A stretch of DNA of 64,000 bases from Bermanella sp. WJH001 (GCF_030070105.1 NZ_JASJOO010000003.1:605155-669154); one strand, 5' to 3'; shown: positions 19,423 through 29,800, counted from the first letter of the stretch. Numbers and translations: made by a program. The notes: generated by a model from the sequence alone, not told the origin.

Positions 19423-20082
19423 ATGAAAAGCAAGATTTGTGCAGTCATTGATTATGGCATGGGCAACCTACACAGCGCGTCCAAAGCATTGGAACACGCG
19501 GGCAATGACACTCAAGTCATCGTCACCTCCGACCCTGAAACCATCTTAAAAGCCGACCACGTTGTATTACCCGGTGTGGGTGCCATGCGTGATTGCATGG
19601 GCGAAATCCTGCGCTTAGGGGTTGATCAAGTGGTGGCCGAAGTAGCCAAAAGCAAACCGCTATTAGGTATCTGTGTGGGCATGCAAGCCATGATGCATCA
19701 CAGCGAAGAAAACGGCGGCGTAGAATGTTTAAAATATTTCCCGGGCAAAGTGCAGTTTTTTGGTCACGACTTAATTGAAACCCAAGGCACACAAACTGGT
19801 GAGAAGTTAAAAGTCCCTCACATGGGCTGGAACCAGGTATCACAAGTAGCGCACCCAATGTGGGATAACATCGCAGACAATAGCCGTTTTTATTTTGTGC
19901 ACAGCTATTTTGTCACCGCAGAAAATGAACAACACATAAAAGGTCGAGGCCACTATGGCAAAGACTTTGTAGCCGCTATCGGTCAAGACAATGTGTTTGC
20001 AGTGCAGTTTCACCCAGAAAAAAGCCACACTGCGGGTTTGCAGTTGTTAGAGAACTTTTTAAATTGGGACGGGCAAGCTTAA
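19423..20082 (+). CDS. hisH: Imidazole glycerol phosphate synthase, glutamine amidotransferase subunit
   Basis: HisH releases ammonia from glutamine and feeds it through HisF for ring closure in histidine synthesis. The product has 219 residues. The oxyanion strand and nucleophile are in [11 protein letters not shown], and the catalytic histidine and glutamate in VQFHPEKSH. The N-terminus [13 protein letters not shown] is typical. The start at 19423 was preferred over an upstream ATG at 19363, whose extra 20 residues lie in the repeated leader sequence and match nothing in the family. The gene for its partner HisF follows after 365 bases. Confidence 0.96.
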   Translation: MKSKICAVIDYGMGNLHSASKALEHAGNDTQVIVTSDPETILKADHVVLPGVGAMRDCMGEILRLGVDQVVAEVAKSKPLLGICVGMQAMMHHSEENGGVECLKYFPGKVQFFGHDLIETQGTQTGEKLKVPHMGWNQVSQVAHPMWDNIADNSRFYFVHSYFVTAENEQHIKGRGHYGKDFVAAIGQDNVFAVQFHPEKSHTAGLQLLENFLNWDGQA

Positions 20083-20085
20083 ACA

Positions 20086-20120
20086 GGAGACGGGAGACGG
20101 GAGACGGGAGACGGGAGACG
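20086..20120. repeat. Heptanucleotide tandem repeat, five units of GGAGACG
   Basis: Five perfect 7-base units fill exactly 35 bases directly after hisH. Confidence 0.95.
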
Positions 20121-20198
20121 CAGCTAAGGTGTTCACTTCGTTTGAGTCAACCATTCTTTAATCACTGTATTTTAGACCCGAATTCAGTTTTGACTCTC

Positions 20199-20299
20199 CG
20201 TAGGATGGGTTAGATTAAGCGCAGCGAAATCGTAACCCATCGACAATATTAGCTTTAAACTTGATGGGTTACGCTCGTACCTCGCTAACCCATCCTACG
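20199..20299. repeat. Interspersed inverted-repeat element (GTAGGATGGGTTAG type), full copy
   Basis: A perfect 15-base terminal inverted repeat (CGTAGGATGGGTTAG at 20199-20213 and its complement at 20285-20299) encloses about 70 bases with a second inner pair (GTAACCCATC/GATGGGTTAC). It can fold into a long hairpin and has no coding capacity. It lies in the gap where hisA would be expected. Confidence 0.85.
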
Positions 20300-20324
20300 T
20301 ACTATTAATTAAAAGCTGAACTGA

Positions 20325-20447
20325 ACGCAGCTAAGACAAGGCAAAAAATTTTGAACAACCGCAGTGTGCTCGAGCACATGAGGATTGTGAGAATTTTTTT
20401 AACGCCGTATTAGCAAGGCTCAGAAAGCGAGATACGAGCAAAATATC
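20325..20447 (+). repeat. Palindromic repeat unit before hisF
   Basis: The unit starts with ACGCAGCTAAGACAAGGC and ends with GCCGTATTAGCAAGGCTC and AAGCGAGATACGAGC. The two ends are imperfectly complementary (GCTAAGAC...GGCAAAAAATTTT against GAATTTTTTTAACGCCGTATTAGC). The start motif also occurs at 20118 and, altered, at 21228. It reads like a small non-coding mobile or regulatory repeat. Confidence 0.6.
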
Positions 20448-21221
20448 ATGGGATTAGCGAAAAGAATCATACCTTGCCTAGACGTCGAAGGCGGCCGCGT
20501 AGTTAAAGGCGTCCAGTTTGTCGACATCCGCGACGCAGGTGACCCAGTAGAAGTGGCCAAACGTTACGACGAACAAGGTGCCGATGAAATCACCTTTTTA
20601 GACATCACCGCATCACATGAAGGCCGCGATACAACCATTCACATGGTGCAAGCCATTGCCGAGCAAGTATTCATCCCGCTTACAGTTGGCGGCGGTATTC
20701 GCGCCATTGAAGACATTCGCAATATGTTAAACGCAGGTGCCGATAAAGTTTCCATTAATAGCGCCGCCATTACCAATCCCGAATTTGTTCGCGAAGCCGC
20801 CGAAAAATTTGGCAGCCAATGTATCGTGATTGCCATTGATGCAAAAAAAGTAAGTACCGATGGCGAAGAAAATAAGTGGGAAATCTTTACCCACGGCGGT
20901 CGTAAACCAACCGGTATTGACGCCATTGAATGGGCGGTAAAAATGACGGAATTTGGCGCAGGCGAAGTACTCTTAACCTCAATGGATAAAGACGGTGTAA
21001 AAACCGGCTTTGATATTGAACTCACGCGAGCGATTTCTGACGCGGTCAACGTACCTGTTATTGCATCAGGTGGTGTGGGTAATTTACAACACTTAGCGGA
21101 CGGCGTGACCTTAGGCAAAGCGGATGCCGTTTTAGCGGCGAGTATTTTTCACTTTGGTGAACATACCGTACAAGAAGCCAAAGAGCATATGCAAGCGCAA
21201 GGTATAGAAGTTAGGCTTTAA
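20448..21221 (+). CDS. hisF: Imidazole glycerol phosphate synthase, cyclase subunit
   Basis: HisF is the TIM-barrel half of the synthase. It uses ammonia from HisH to convert PRFAR to imidazole glycerol phosphate and AICAR. The 257 residues show the N-terminal [19 protein letters not shown] with the catalytic aspartate, [14 protein letters not shown] at the first phosphate site, and [14 protein letters not shown] at the second. The second catalytic aspartate lies in [15 protein letters not shown]. In pseudomonads hisA stands between hisH and hisF; here only repeats do. Confidence 0.97.
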   Translation: MGLAKRIIPCLDVEGGRVVKGVQFVDIRDAGDPVEVAKRYDEQGADEITFLDITASHEGRDTTIHMVQAIAEQVFIPLTVGGGIRAIEDIRNMLNAGADKVSINSAAITNPEFVREAAEKFGSQCIVIAIDAKKVSTDGEENKWEIFTHGGRKPTGIDAIEWAVKMTEFGAGEVLLTSMDKDGVKTGFDIELTRAISDAVNVPVIASGGVGNLQHLADGVTLGKADAVLAASIFHFGEHTVQEAKEHMQAQGIEVRL

Positions 21222-21329
21222 CGGAAGACGCAGCTCACGTTTTTGTTACGTTAAAATCCAATAATCTTCAATTGCCATTGCGTAAGTGAGATATGAGCGA
21301 TCCGCAATCCATTTTAATCAGACACATAT

Positions 21330-21417
21330 GGTAGGTTGGGTTAATGAGGTACGAATGTAACCCAACATTCAATTGATGGGTTACGACTTCGCTTCGCTCA
21401 ATCTAACCCATCCTACC
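21330..21417. repeat. Interspersed inverted-repeat element (GTAGGTTGGGTTA type)
   Basis: GGTAGGTTGGGTTA at the left and TAACCCATCCTACC at the right pair with one mismatch, with inner GTAACCCAAC and GATGGGTTAC segments. It is the same family as 20199-20299 and lies between hisF and algR. Confidence 0.8.
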
Positions 21418-21434
21418 CATTAAGATTGTTTTAT

Positions 21435-22157
21435 TTACAGTGTTTTAACAAGCTTTCGCACTTCAGCCAAATGCCTTCTAGAAATGGCAACCAAGTCGTC
21501 ATAACCATTCAACCGTAAAGCCACACTGCCATCCTCGCATTTCTCTAATCCTAGTATAGCGGCTTTACGCACAAGGGAATTACGATGCACACGAATAAAT
21601 TTTTCAGCAAACTCATCTTCTAAATCTTTAAGCGGTTCATCAATTAATACTTCACCGTTTTTATGAATCACCGAAATGTATTTTTGTTCTGCTTTAAATA
21701 AAACAATATTTTCAACCGCCACCAACTCTAAACCTTGATGGGTTTTAGCACTTATATGACTGCGACAAGCATCTTTATGTAATGCAATTGACTGTGCTTT
21801 ATTAATTTTATCTAAACGAGAAAACGCTGTTTTTAATTCCTCTTTACGCACCGGTTTTAATAAATACCCAACCGCTTGTACGTTAAATGCCTCAATGGCA
21901 AATTCGTCATAGGCAGTACAAAAAATAATGGCTGGCGGCGTATCTAACTGTGCAAGGTGACGAGCGGCTTCTAGACCGTCCATGGTTGGCATTTGTATAT
22001 CCATCAATACCACGTCCGGTAAAAATTTTTCTACCGCTTCAATGGCCTGCACACCATTAATGGCAAGGGCAATTACTTCACCTAGCTGTTCAGTTTCAAC
22101 AAAGCGCTGTAAGCGACTACGGGCAAGTTCTTCGTCATCGACAATTAATACATTCAT
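21435..22157 (-). CDS. algR: LytTR-type response regulator, AlgR-like
   Basis: The 240 residues consist of a receiver domain with the phosphorylation site D53 (VVLMDIQMPTMDG) and acidic pocket VDDEE at the N-terminus, followed by a LytTR DNA-binding domain from about residue 135 (EKFIRVHRNSLVRKAAI). In Pseudomonas AlgR controls alginate, type IV pilus and other surface genes. Here the targets are unknown. It overlaps its kinase gene by four bases, and the pair stands divergent from argH as in Pseudomonas, which supports the name. Confidence 0.9.
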   Translation of the reverse strand: MNVLIVDDEELARSRLQRFVETEQLGEVIALAINGVQAIEAVEKFLPDVVLMDIQMPTMDGLEAARHLAQLDTPPAIIFCTAYDEFAIEAFNVQAVGYLLKPVRKEELKTAFSRLDKINKAQSIALHKDACRSHISAKTHQGLELVAVENIVLFKAEQKYISVIHKNGEVLIDEPLKDLEDEFAEKFIRVHRNSLVRKAAILGLEKCEDGSVALRLNGYDDLVAISRRHLAEVRKLVKTL

Positions 22158-23200
22158 GAGGCGACTTGAGGCTGGTGATTATAATGGAGATGAATAGTAA
22201 AGGTTTTCTCGTCTTGTTCTGTGGTACTGCTCGCATCATGGCCATACAAGGCTTGCAAACGATGCTGGATATTTTCTAACGCCATTTGATTACCACTTTC
22301 ATGGCGCTGATGTTGCACGGTACAAATGGGGTTGCTCACTCTAATATGTAACCGTGATTGTTCCATATAAATATTAATACTCACTACTCCCCCTTTTTCA
22401 CTGGGAGCAATGCCATGATAAATGGCGTTTTCGATTAACGGCTGCAAGGTTAATAGCGGAATGTTGGTAAGCTTGGGGGCTTCAACTTGCCATTTAACGG
22501 TTAAACGCTCACCGAGCCTTAACTGCTCAATGTTGATGTATTTTTTACACAGATCCATTTCTTGTTGCAGTGTGGTTTGCGCCCCTGCCATTTTTAAGCT
22601 GGCGCGAAATAATTCACTTAAGTCTTCTACCGCTTGTTCGGCTTTATCTGGGTCCACATGAATTAAGCTGGCAATGATATTCATGCTGTTAAATAAAAAA
22701 TGAGGTCGAATGCGGCTTTGTAAGGCTTGCATACGTGACTGCAATTCACTGCGCGCATGTAACCGACTTTGCATTTGAATATAAAAATAATGCAATAACA
22801 ACGTGGCTAAAATCGCGCTGATCAATTGATTGCGTAGCAGCCAGTCCCAACTGTAACTCTCTAGTAGCAACTCGTTCATTCCATACAAGGTGATCAAGCT
22901 GATCAGTAAATTTACAGCCTGAATCAAAACAAAACTAATCGCCGTTAACTGATTCAAGCTTAATGCTGGAATGTGCAACCTTAATCGACACAAACAGGCG
23001 GCGCTCACTAACACCAACCACTGCACATAAAACGAGAGTAATCCAAATTGCTCCCAGCTAAAATGCTGCGCCCCGCTGGATAATAAAATCAGCACAATCA
23101 CCAACGCTTGGCTAAATAGAATCAACCACAATACCGAGCGCACTTGGCATAAGTCGGGGATCAGCTCTTTTGCATCAATGGGTTGTTTAGATGTGGCCAC
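22154..23200 (-). CDS. algZ: LytS-type sensor histidine kinase, AlgZ/FimS-like
   Basis: The protein has 348 residues. The first 150 form several membrane segments (VLWLILFSQALVIVLILLSS and others). The phosphorylated histidine lies in SRIRPHFLFNSMNIIASLI, the signature of the LytS/YehU family. The ATP-binding part shows LTLQPLIENAIYHGI. It would pass phosphate to AlgR, encoded immediately downstream. No separate large periplasmic sensor domain is visible, so the signal may be sensed in the membrane. Confidence 0.9.
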   Translation of the reverse strand: MATSKQPIDAKELIPDLCQVRSVLWLILFSQALVIVLILLSSGAQHFSWEQFGLLSFYVQWLVLVSAACLCRLRLHIPALSLNQLTAISFVLIQAVNLLISLITLYGMNELLLESYSWDWLLRNQLISAILATLLLHYFYIQMQSRLHARSELQSRMQALQSRIRPHFLFNSMNIIASLIHVDPDKAEQAVEDLSELFRASLKMAGAQTTLQQEMDLCKKYINIEQLRLGERLTVKWQVEAPKLTNIPLLTLQPLIENAIYHGIAPSEKGGVVSINIYMEQSRLHIRVSNPICTVQHQRHESGNQMALENIQHRLQALYGHDASSTTEQDEKTFTIHLHYNHQPQVAS

Positions 23201-23336
23201 AATGAGTCCTTTTTATTATGGACAAAGTCTGTCCCATTAAAGGCTTTGGCTCAAGCCTATTCAGCTTGATCGACCCGATTTACGGATAAGTGGTGCTCAT
23301 AAGGCTATGCTCAGTGTTGAACCGCCTCATATCCTG

Positions 23337-23342
23337 TATAAT
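23337..23342 (+). promoter_or_regulatory. Candidate -10 box of argH
   Basis: A perfect TATAAT lies about 60 bases before the argH start. The nearest -35-like sequence (TTGAAC at 23317) is only 14 bases upstream, so the -35 contact is uncertain. Confidence 0.45.
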
Positions 23343-23402
23343 GCGCCCAATTTTTATCCGTTTAGCCGTCCTCAGCTTGCCTGAGTAGAAGTGAGAACTA
23401 AT

Positions 23403-24794
23403 ATGAGCCAGCAAACTAACTCCGCATGGGGTGGCCGTTTTTCAGAAGCCACAGACGCCTTTGTACAACGCTTTACTGCATCGGTTGAATTTGACCAGCG
23501 CATGTACGCCCAAGACATCCAAGGCTCCATCGCCCACGCCACCATGTTGGCCAAAGTTGGCGTATTAACTGACGCTGAGCGTGATGACATCATTAAAGGT
23601 CTAGGCGAAATCAAAGCGGACATTGAAGCGGGCAATTTTGAATGGAGCATCGCGCTTGAAGATGTTCACATGAACATCGAAGCCGCCCTAACCGCTAAAA
23701 TTGGCATTACAGGTAAAAAGTTACACACAGGCCGTTCTCGTAACGACCAAGTGGCCACCGATATTCGTTTATACCTGCGTGACGAAATTGACCACATGAG
23801 CGCTGAAATCACCCGCCTACAAACGGGCCTGATTGAACTGGCCACAAAAGAAGCGGACACCATCATGCCGGGCTTCACTCATTTACAAACCGCGCAACCG
23901 GTTACCTTTGGTCACCATTTGCTGGCTTGGAATGAAATGCTAGAGCGTGACTTCGCCCGCCTACAGGATTGCCGTAAACGTACCAATGTTATGCCACTAG
24001 GTGCAGCGGCCCTTGCCGGTACCACCTACCCAATCGACCGTGCCATGACCGCCGAGCTATTGGGTTTTGATGCCCCAACTGAAAATAGCCTAGACAGCGT
24101 ATCGGATCGTGATTTTGCCATCGAATTCACTGCGGCCTGCGCCACCATCATGATGCACCTAAGCCGCTTCAGCGAAGAGTTGGTGCTTTGGGCCAGCGCG
24201 CAATTTAACTTCATTGATTTGCCTGACCGCTTTTGCACAGGCTCATCCATCATGCCGCAAAAGAAAAACCCTGACGTGCCTGAATTAGTGCGTGGTAAAG
24301 CGGGTCGTATCTTTGGTCACCTAATGGGCTTACTAACATTAATGAAGTCTCAACCGTTGGCGTATAACAAAGACAATCAAGAAGACAAAGAGCCTTTATT
24401 CGATACCATCGACAACGTGGGCGGCAGCTTACGCGCCTTCGCTGACATGATGCCCCATGTGGTGTCGAAAAAAGATGTAATGCGCGAAGCGGCCCTTCGT
24501 GGTTTCTCTACCGCTACCGATTTAGCCGATTACCTTGTACGCAAAGGCGTGGCCTTCCGTGACTCTCACGAAATTGTGGGTAGCGCTGTGGGTTATGGTG
24601 TTAAAACCGGTAAAGACCTAGGTGAAATGTCATTAGAAGAGCTGCAACAGTTTGGCGACATGATTACCGACGACGTGTTTGAAGTATTAACCCTTGAAGG
24701 CTCGGTTGCGGCTCGTGATCACTTAGGTGGTACTGCACCTAATCAAGTGCGTGCCGCAGCGAAGCGTGCAGCTGAGAAATTAGCCCAGCGTTAA
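23403..24794 (+). CDS. argH: Argininosuccinate lyase
   Basis: ArgH splits argininosuccinate into arginine and fumarate, the last step of arginine synthesis. The product has 463 residues. The fumarase/aspartase-superfamily signature [12 protein letters not shown] with the catalytic serine is present, as are [16 protein letters not shown] and [16 protein letters not shown]. The ATG at 23403 ([15 protein letters not shown]) was preferred to the GTG at 23391 because family members begin at this point. It is divergent from algZ. Confidence 0.97.
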   Translation: MSQQTNSAWGGRFSEATDAFVQRFTASVEFDQRMYAQDIQGSIAHATMLAKVGVLTDAERDDIIKGLGEIKADIEAGNFEWSIALEDVHMNIEAALTAKIGITGKKLHTGRSRNDQVATDIRLYLRDEIDHMSAEITRLQTGLIELATKEADTIMPGFTHLQTAQPVTFGHHLLAWNEMLERDFARLQDCRKRTNVMPLGAAALAGTTYPIDRAMTAELLGFDAPTENSLDSVSDRDFAIEFTAACATIMMHLSRFSEELVLWASAQFNFIDLPDRFCTGSSIMPQKKNPDVPELVRGKAGRIFGHLMGLLTLMKSQPLAYNKDNQEDKEPLFDTIDNVGGSLRAFADMMPHVVSKKDVMREAALRGFSTATDLADYLVRKGVAFRDSHEIVGSAVGYGVKTGKDLGEMSLEELQQFGDMITDDVFEVLTLEGSVAARDHLGGTAPNQVRAAAKRAAEKLAQR

Positions 24795-24797
24795 TTT

Positions 24798-24852
24798 GTA
24801 GGGTGGGCATTGCCCACCAGCAACTGCTTGTGTCGGGCAATGCCCGACCTAC
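24798..24852. repeat. Interspersed inverted-repeat element (GTAGGGTGGGCATTGCCC type)
   Basis: Two self-complementary halves, GGTGGGCATTGCCCACC and GTCGGGCAATGCCCGAC, form a 55-base element bounded by GTAGG and CCTAC just after the argH stop. Confidence 0.8.
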
Positions 24853-24872
24853 TTTTTGAAGCATTAAAATAT

Positions 24873-24908
24873 AAAACCGCTTGTGGCAACACAAGCGGTT
24901 TTATATTT
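24873..24908 (+). terminator. Terminator of argH
   Basis: The stem AAAACCGCTTGTG/CACAAGCGGTTTT with loop GCAA is followed by TATATTTT. Confidence 0.85.
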
Positions 24909-24991
24909 TCGGGCGCGGGACAACCTCGTACAACTGTCATGAGATCTTTAGAGCGTCTTACGTCTCGCATCCAACATCTCACATTTGTAAA

Positions 24992-25372
24992 TCAAGGCAG
25001 CTCTAACACACCATCCATTTCAACTTCCGCATCTTTTGGTAAGGCCGAAATTTGAACTGCTGCACGGGCTGGGTAAGGTTGCTCAAAGTACTCAGCCATA
25101 ATCGCATTCACTTTAGCAAAGTTGCCAAGGTCGGTTAAAAAGATATTTAATTTTGCGATGTCTTGTAATGTACCACCCGCTGCTTCACACACGGCAGTTA
25201 AGTTATCAAATACACGACGTACGTTATCTTCAAACGTGCCTTCGATCATTTCCATGGTTTCTGGCACTAATGGAATTTGTCCAGAAAGATAAACGGTTTT
25301 ACCCACTTTTACCGCTTGTGAATATGTGCCGATGGCTTGTGGGGCTTTGTCTGTGTTGATGATTTCTTTCAT
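24992..25372 (-). CDS. ridA: 2-iminobutanoate/2-iminopropanoate deaminase RidA
   Basis: RidA hydrolyses reactive imines released by PLP enzymes such as threonine dehydratase. The 126 residues show the YjgF/YER057c family pattern: [33 protein letters not shown], the catalytic-site arginine in [19 protein letters not shown]. The start at 25372 is preceded by GGAGCC; the upstream ATG at 25390 would add six unusual residues. It follows spoT on the same strand, the arrangement known from Escherichia relatives and pseudomonads. Confidence 0.95.
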   Translation of the reverse strand: MKEIINTDKAPQAIGTYSQAVKVGKTVYLSGQIPLVPETMEMIEGTFEDNVRRVFDNLTAVCEAAGGTLQDIAKLNIFLTDLGNFAKVNAIMAEYFEQPYPARAAVQISALPKDAEVEMDGVLELP

Positions 25373-25425
25373 GTTGGCTCCTAAATACAAGCAGGTTTTA
25401 TATTATTAGATGAGTCTAGTTAGCA

Positions 25426-25457
25426 AAAACCCATATGTGTGAACACATATGGGTTTT
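25426..25457. terminator. Long symmetric hairpin terminator between spoT and ridA
   Basis: A perfect 15-base stem AAAACCCATATGTGT/ACACATATGGGTTTT with a two-base loop has T-rich flanks. It lies just beyond the spoT stop on the minus strand. Confidence 0.75.
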
Positions 25458-25479
25458 ATTTTTTATCACGCCGTTACGG

Positions 25480-27612
25480 TTATTTGCTGGCGTTTTTTAA
25501 GCGGGTGATTTTATTGACCGCTTTGTTTTTACGTAATTTGCGCATCACATCTGCAAGATGTTTACGGCCGTGTACCCCAATGCGCAAGCTCATAACACTG
25601 AGTTTGGCGTCTTTATCTTCAACGCTAATTTGCTCAAGATTACCATCAGCTTCGGTTACAGCGGCGGCCATTTGTGCCACAAGGCCACGACCATTCTCAA
25701 CCCAAGCGCGTAATGTCACAGAGAAATCTTCTTTGATTTTATCATCCCAAATAAGCGGCAGACACTTATCGGTTTGATCAATCAGCTCTAACATATTTTT
25801 ACAGGTATTGGTGTGTACCACTAAGCCGCGACCAGAGCTTGAATAACCCACAATTTGATCACCAGGTATTGGGCTACAACATTTAGCGTAACTGACCACG
25901 CCACCTTCTTTGCCGTTAATACTGAATACGCCTTCGCTACTAATTGAGCTCACGCCGTCTTCTTTACCCAATACAAACACCGCTAGGCGTCGAGCAATGG
26001 CTTGTGGTGCTCGTGAGCCAAGGCCAATCTCTTCAAGTAAGGTATCAAACTGTTTGACGTTAAATTCTTTAATTAAATGCTCAAGATGAATCGCATCAAT
26101 TTCATCAAGATTCAAATGGAACATGCTTACAGCACTTGCTAACAAACGACGACCAAGCGAAACCGACTCGTCTTGTTTTTGGTTTTTCAAATAATGACGA
26201 ATGTTACTGCGCGCTTTAGATGTCACCACAAAATTTAACCACGACGGGTTCGGACTAGCACCAGGTGCGGTGATAATTTCAACACTTTGACCGCTGACTA
26301 ATTTAGTACTCAAGGGTGCAAGCTGATGATCAATCCGACAGCCCACACAGGAGTTACCCACGTCGGTATGCACGCTGTAAGCAAAGTCGACAACGGTGCT
26401 TTCTTTTGGCATCTCGACAATGCGCCCTTTTGGCGTAAAGATATAAATATCATCTGGGAATAAATCCACTTTTACGCTTTCAATAAATTCTTGTGGGTTA
26501 CCGGCACGCTGTTGTAATTCAAGTAAACCTTGCACCCATTGGCGAGCGCGCTTATTGCCTTTGCTTTCGGTTTCACCTTCTTCGTCTTTGTACAGCCAGT
26601 GGGCGGCGATGCCGTTATGGGCCATGGCTTCCATTTCTTCGGTGCGAATTTGAATCTCAATGTGCACACCGCCTAAACCCACGACCGATGTGTGCAAAGA
26701 TTGGTAACCATTAGACTTTGGGATGGCGATGTAATCTTTAAAGCGCCCAGGTACCGGTTTGTATTGGTTATGAATAAAACCAAGAGCACGGTAACAGCTA
26801 TCAACGTTATCAACGATGATACGGAAACCGTAGACATCCATAATCTGTTTGAAGGATTTTTTTTGTTCCTTCATTTTGCGATAAATAGAATACAGGTGTT
26901 TTTCACGGCCAATCACGCGGGCATCCAAACCTTCTTCTTTTAAGCGCTTTTTAATGGCCTTGCTGATTTTATCCACCAGCTCGCTGCGATTACCACGCGC
27001 AGCTTTTACGGCTTTGCGAATCATATTGGAGCGCATTGGATGTTTGGCGTTAAAGCATAAATCTTCTAGCTCAATTCGAATGTTACTAATGCCCAAACGG
27101 TTGGCAATGGGGGCATAAATTTCGAGGGTTTCACGAGCGATACGACGCTTTTTCTCAGGCGGCATGGAATCCAGCGTGCGCATGTTGTGCAGGCGGTCTG
27201 CCAGTTTTACCAAGATCACACGGATATCACGGGCCATGGCCATGGCCATTTTTTGGAAATTACCCGCTTGTTTTTCTTCTTGGCTTTCAAACTTAATGTG
27301 CGTGAGCTTGCTGACACCATCCACTAGCTCAGAGACGGTTTCGCCAAACTGTTCAACTAACGCATCTTTGGGAACGGCTGTGTCTTCGATTACATCGTGC
27401 AGCATGGCCGCCATTAGGCTTTGTGGGTCCATGTGCATTTCAGAAAGGATATTAGCCACCGCCAGCGGGTGAATAATATAAGGATCACCACTACGACGAT
27501 ACTGGCCTTCGTGGGCCTGCTCGGCGTAATAGTATGCCCGGCAAACCTGATTGATTTGCTCGGGTTCAAGATAGCTGCTTAAGCGCTCGGCTAATGCATC
27601 TATTGTTGGCAC
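25480..27612 (-). CDS. spoT: Bifunctional (p)ppGpp synthetase/hydrolase SpoT
   Basis: SpoT makes and degrades the alarmone (p)ppGpp. The 710 residues have the HD hydrolase domain near the N-terminus (MAAMLHDVIEDTAVP), the synthetase domain (FKDYIAIPKSNGYQSLHTS), a TGS domain (IYIFTPKGRIVEMP), a conserved cysteine-containing region (CCSPIPGDQIVGY) and a C-terminal ACT domain. The intact HD motif separates it from RelA, whose hydrolase domain is degenerate. It follows gmk and rpoZ, the usual order, and so lies with genes of GTP and RNA polymerase function. Confidence 0.97.
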   Translation of the reverse strand: MPTIDALAERLSSYLEPEQINQVCRAYYYAEQAHEGQYRRSGDPYIIHPLAVANILSEMHMDPQSLMAAMLHDVIEDTAVPKDALVEQFGETVSELVDGVSKLTHIKFESQEEKQAGNFQKMAMAMARDIRVILVKLADRLHNMRTLDSMPPEKKRRIARETLEIYAPIANRLGISNIRIELEDLCFNAKHPMRSNMIRKAVKAARGNRSELVDKISKAIKKRLKEEGLDARVIGREKHLYSIYRKMKEQKKSFKQIMDVYGFRIIVDNVDSCYRALGFIHNQYKPVPGRFKDYIAIPKSNGYQSLHTSVVGLGGVHIEIQIRTEEMEAMAHNGIAAHWLYKDEEGETESKGNKRARQWVQGLLELQQRAGNPQEFIESVKVDLFPDDIYIFTPKGRIVEMPKESTVVDFAYSVHTDVGNSCVGCRIDHQLAPLSTKLVSGQSVEIITAPGASPNPSWLNFVVTSKARSNIRHYLKNQKQDESVSLGRRLLASAVSMFHLNLDEIDAIHLEHLIKEFNVKQFDTLLEEIGLGSRAPQAIARRLAVFVLGKEDGVSSISSEGVFSINGKEGGVVSYAKCCSPIPGDQIVGYSSSGRGLVVHTNTCKNMLELIDQTDKCLPLIWDDKIKEDFSVTLRAWVENGRGLVAQMAAAVTEADGNLEQISVEDKDAKLSVMSLRIGVHGRKHLADVMRKLRKNKAVNKITRLKNASK

Positions 27613-27658
27613 CCTTTACCTCCTAATTCTTGCTGGCAAAGTAAGGATGCTTTCATAC

Positions 27659-27892
27659 TTACTCTTGCTCAGCAGCTAATGCAGCAGCTTCAGCAGCAGC
27701 CATTGATGCTGGCGTGATTTTGCCTTCAGCAATTTCACGTAATGCAATCACGGTTACTTTATCGTTTTCTGGTGCCACTAACGGCTCAGCGCCTTGCATA
27801 GAAATTTGACGAGCACGTTTGCTGGCTAACATTACAAGTTCAAAACGGTTATCTACGCTGGTTAGGCAATCTTCTACGGTTACGCGAGCCAT
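27659..27892 (-). CDS. rpoZ: RNA polymerase omega subunit
   Basis: Omega helps assembly of RNA polymerase by chaperoning the beta' subunit and is part of a ppGpp site. The 77 residues match the family ([20 protein letters not shown] and [13 protein letters not shown]-like text). The alanine-rich C-terminal tail ([13 protein letters not shown]) is typical. It lies between gmk and spoT on the same strand. Confidence 0.96.
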   Translation of the reverse strand: MARVTVEDCLTSVDNRFELVMLASKRARQISMQGAEPLVAPENDKVTVIALREIAEGKITPASMAAAEAAALAAEQE

Positions 27893-28032
27893 GATTTAAT
27901 CTCTATCTATGGGGCAGCGAACTGCCGTTTATAATGTTTGTTGGGTTAGTTTACAAAAAGCCGCTGGTTTACGCCAATTGTTTAACCCTATTGCGGTGCA
28001 TTCATTTCGCTATTGGGCCTGATTTTCAGGCA

Positions 28033-28704
<672 letters not shown>

Positions 28705-28762
28705 TTAACCCTGGCAAAATCAGGCGCCCTAAAACTAAGGCGCCAGCAAGGTAAAACCCTTG

Positions 28763-29623
28763 TTATTCGATGTTTTGTACTTGCTCGCGCATCTGCTCGA
28801 TAAGCACCTTAAGCTCAACAGCTATTTGGGTGGTGAGGTGAGAAATGGATTTTGACGACAAGGTATTTGCCTCACGGTTAAGCTCTTGCATCATAAAATC
28901 TAAACGACGCCCTACCGCACCTTTGTGTTTTAGAATACGGGCCACTTCATCAAGGTGAGCATCCAAACGATCCAGCTCTTCATCCACATCGGCTTTTTGT
29001 AAAACAATCACCATTTCCTGCTCAAAGCGGTCTGGGTCAACCTGCTGCTTTAAGTCTGCCAGCTTGTTGAGCAGTGCCTCACGTTGAGCCTGGAGAATTT
29101 GTGGCAATAGGGCTTTAACCTTGGCGACTTGCTCAGCAATGCCATCAATACGCTGGCTAATAAATTGCGCAAGCGCGGCCCCTTCACGTTCACGCATTTC
29201 GATTAACTGGGTCAGTGTTACCTCAAACGCTTGCAGGGCGTCTTGCTCAATGGCCTGACTATCAAGCGCTGGCTGCATTAACACCCCTGGCCACTTTAAA
29301 ATCTCAAGGGCATCCAATGCGTTGCCTGGGCCAATAATACTGTGCACATGATCGGCGGCGGCATTCAACTGGCTCACCAGTGTTTCATTCACATTCATGC
29401 CTTGCGAGAGAACCTGATGGGTGAATTTTAAACTGCACTCTACCTTGCCACGATTAAGACTTTTACGCAGAACTTCACGCACCTGTGACTCTACTGCCCG
29501 AAGGGTCTCTGGCAAACGAAAGTGTAATTCTAGATAACGGGAATTAACCGAACGAATTTCCCAAGTAAAACTGCCTGTGTCGGTTTGCAAATCCGTACGC
29601 GCAAACGCGGTCATGCTGTGCAT
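28763..29623 (-). CDS. yicC: YicC family endoribonuclease
   Basis: The 286 residues have the family N-terminus MHSMTAFARTDL, then WEIRSVNSRYLELHFRLPE and the C-terminal GRRLDFMMQELNREANTLSSK. YicC proteins have been reported to be endoribonucleases that act in RNA decay. The gene lies between gmk and rph and is divergent from rph, a conserved neighbourhood of RNA-processing genes. The length is normal. Confidence 0.94.
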   Translation of the reverse strand: MHSMTAFARTDLQTDTGSFTWEIRSVNSRYLELHFRLPETLRAVESQVREVLRKSLNRGKVECSLKFTHQVLSQGMNVNETLVSQLNAAADHVHSIIGPGNALDALEILKWPGVLMQPALDSQAIEQDALQAFEVTLTQLIEMREREGAALAQFISQRIDGIAEQVAKVKALLPQILQAQREALLNKLADLKQQVDPDRFEQEMVIVLQKADVDEELDRLDAHLDEVARILKHKGAVGRRLDFMMQELNREANTLSSKSISHLTTQIAVELKVLIEQMREQVQNIE

Positions 29624-29741
29624 GGTTCAATTCCTATTCGAATATGATGATTAAATTTGCAAACAATTTTACCTGTCATTGCAGCGGCATCCTAATTTAG
29701 TTCTACTTTAACTATTTAAGCCTAAAGAAAATCAAATGCGC

Positions 29742-29770
29742 CTTGGCCTTATGGCTAAGGCCAGTATAAT
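29742..29770 (+). promoter_or_regulatory. Candidate promoter of rph
   Basis: CTTGGC and a perfect TATAAT are separated by 17 bases, about 30 bases before the rph start. Confidence 0.5.
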
Positions 29771-29800
29771 GCACTCACATTTTTTAGATTCGAGAACACC

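Noticed and set aside
20639-21118. 159-codon minus-strand open frame within hisF
   Set aside because: It is the complement of a conserved TIM-barrel gene, with shadow-type composition and no ribosome binding site.
24810-25055. 81-codon open frame between argH and ridA
   Set aside because: It runs through an inverted repeat, the argH terminator and the ridA 3' end in the opposite direction, so it cannot be a coherent gene.
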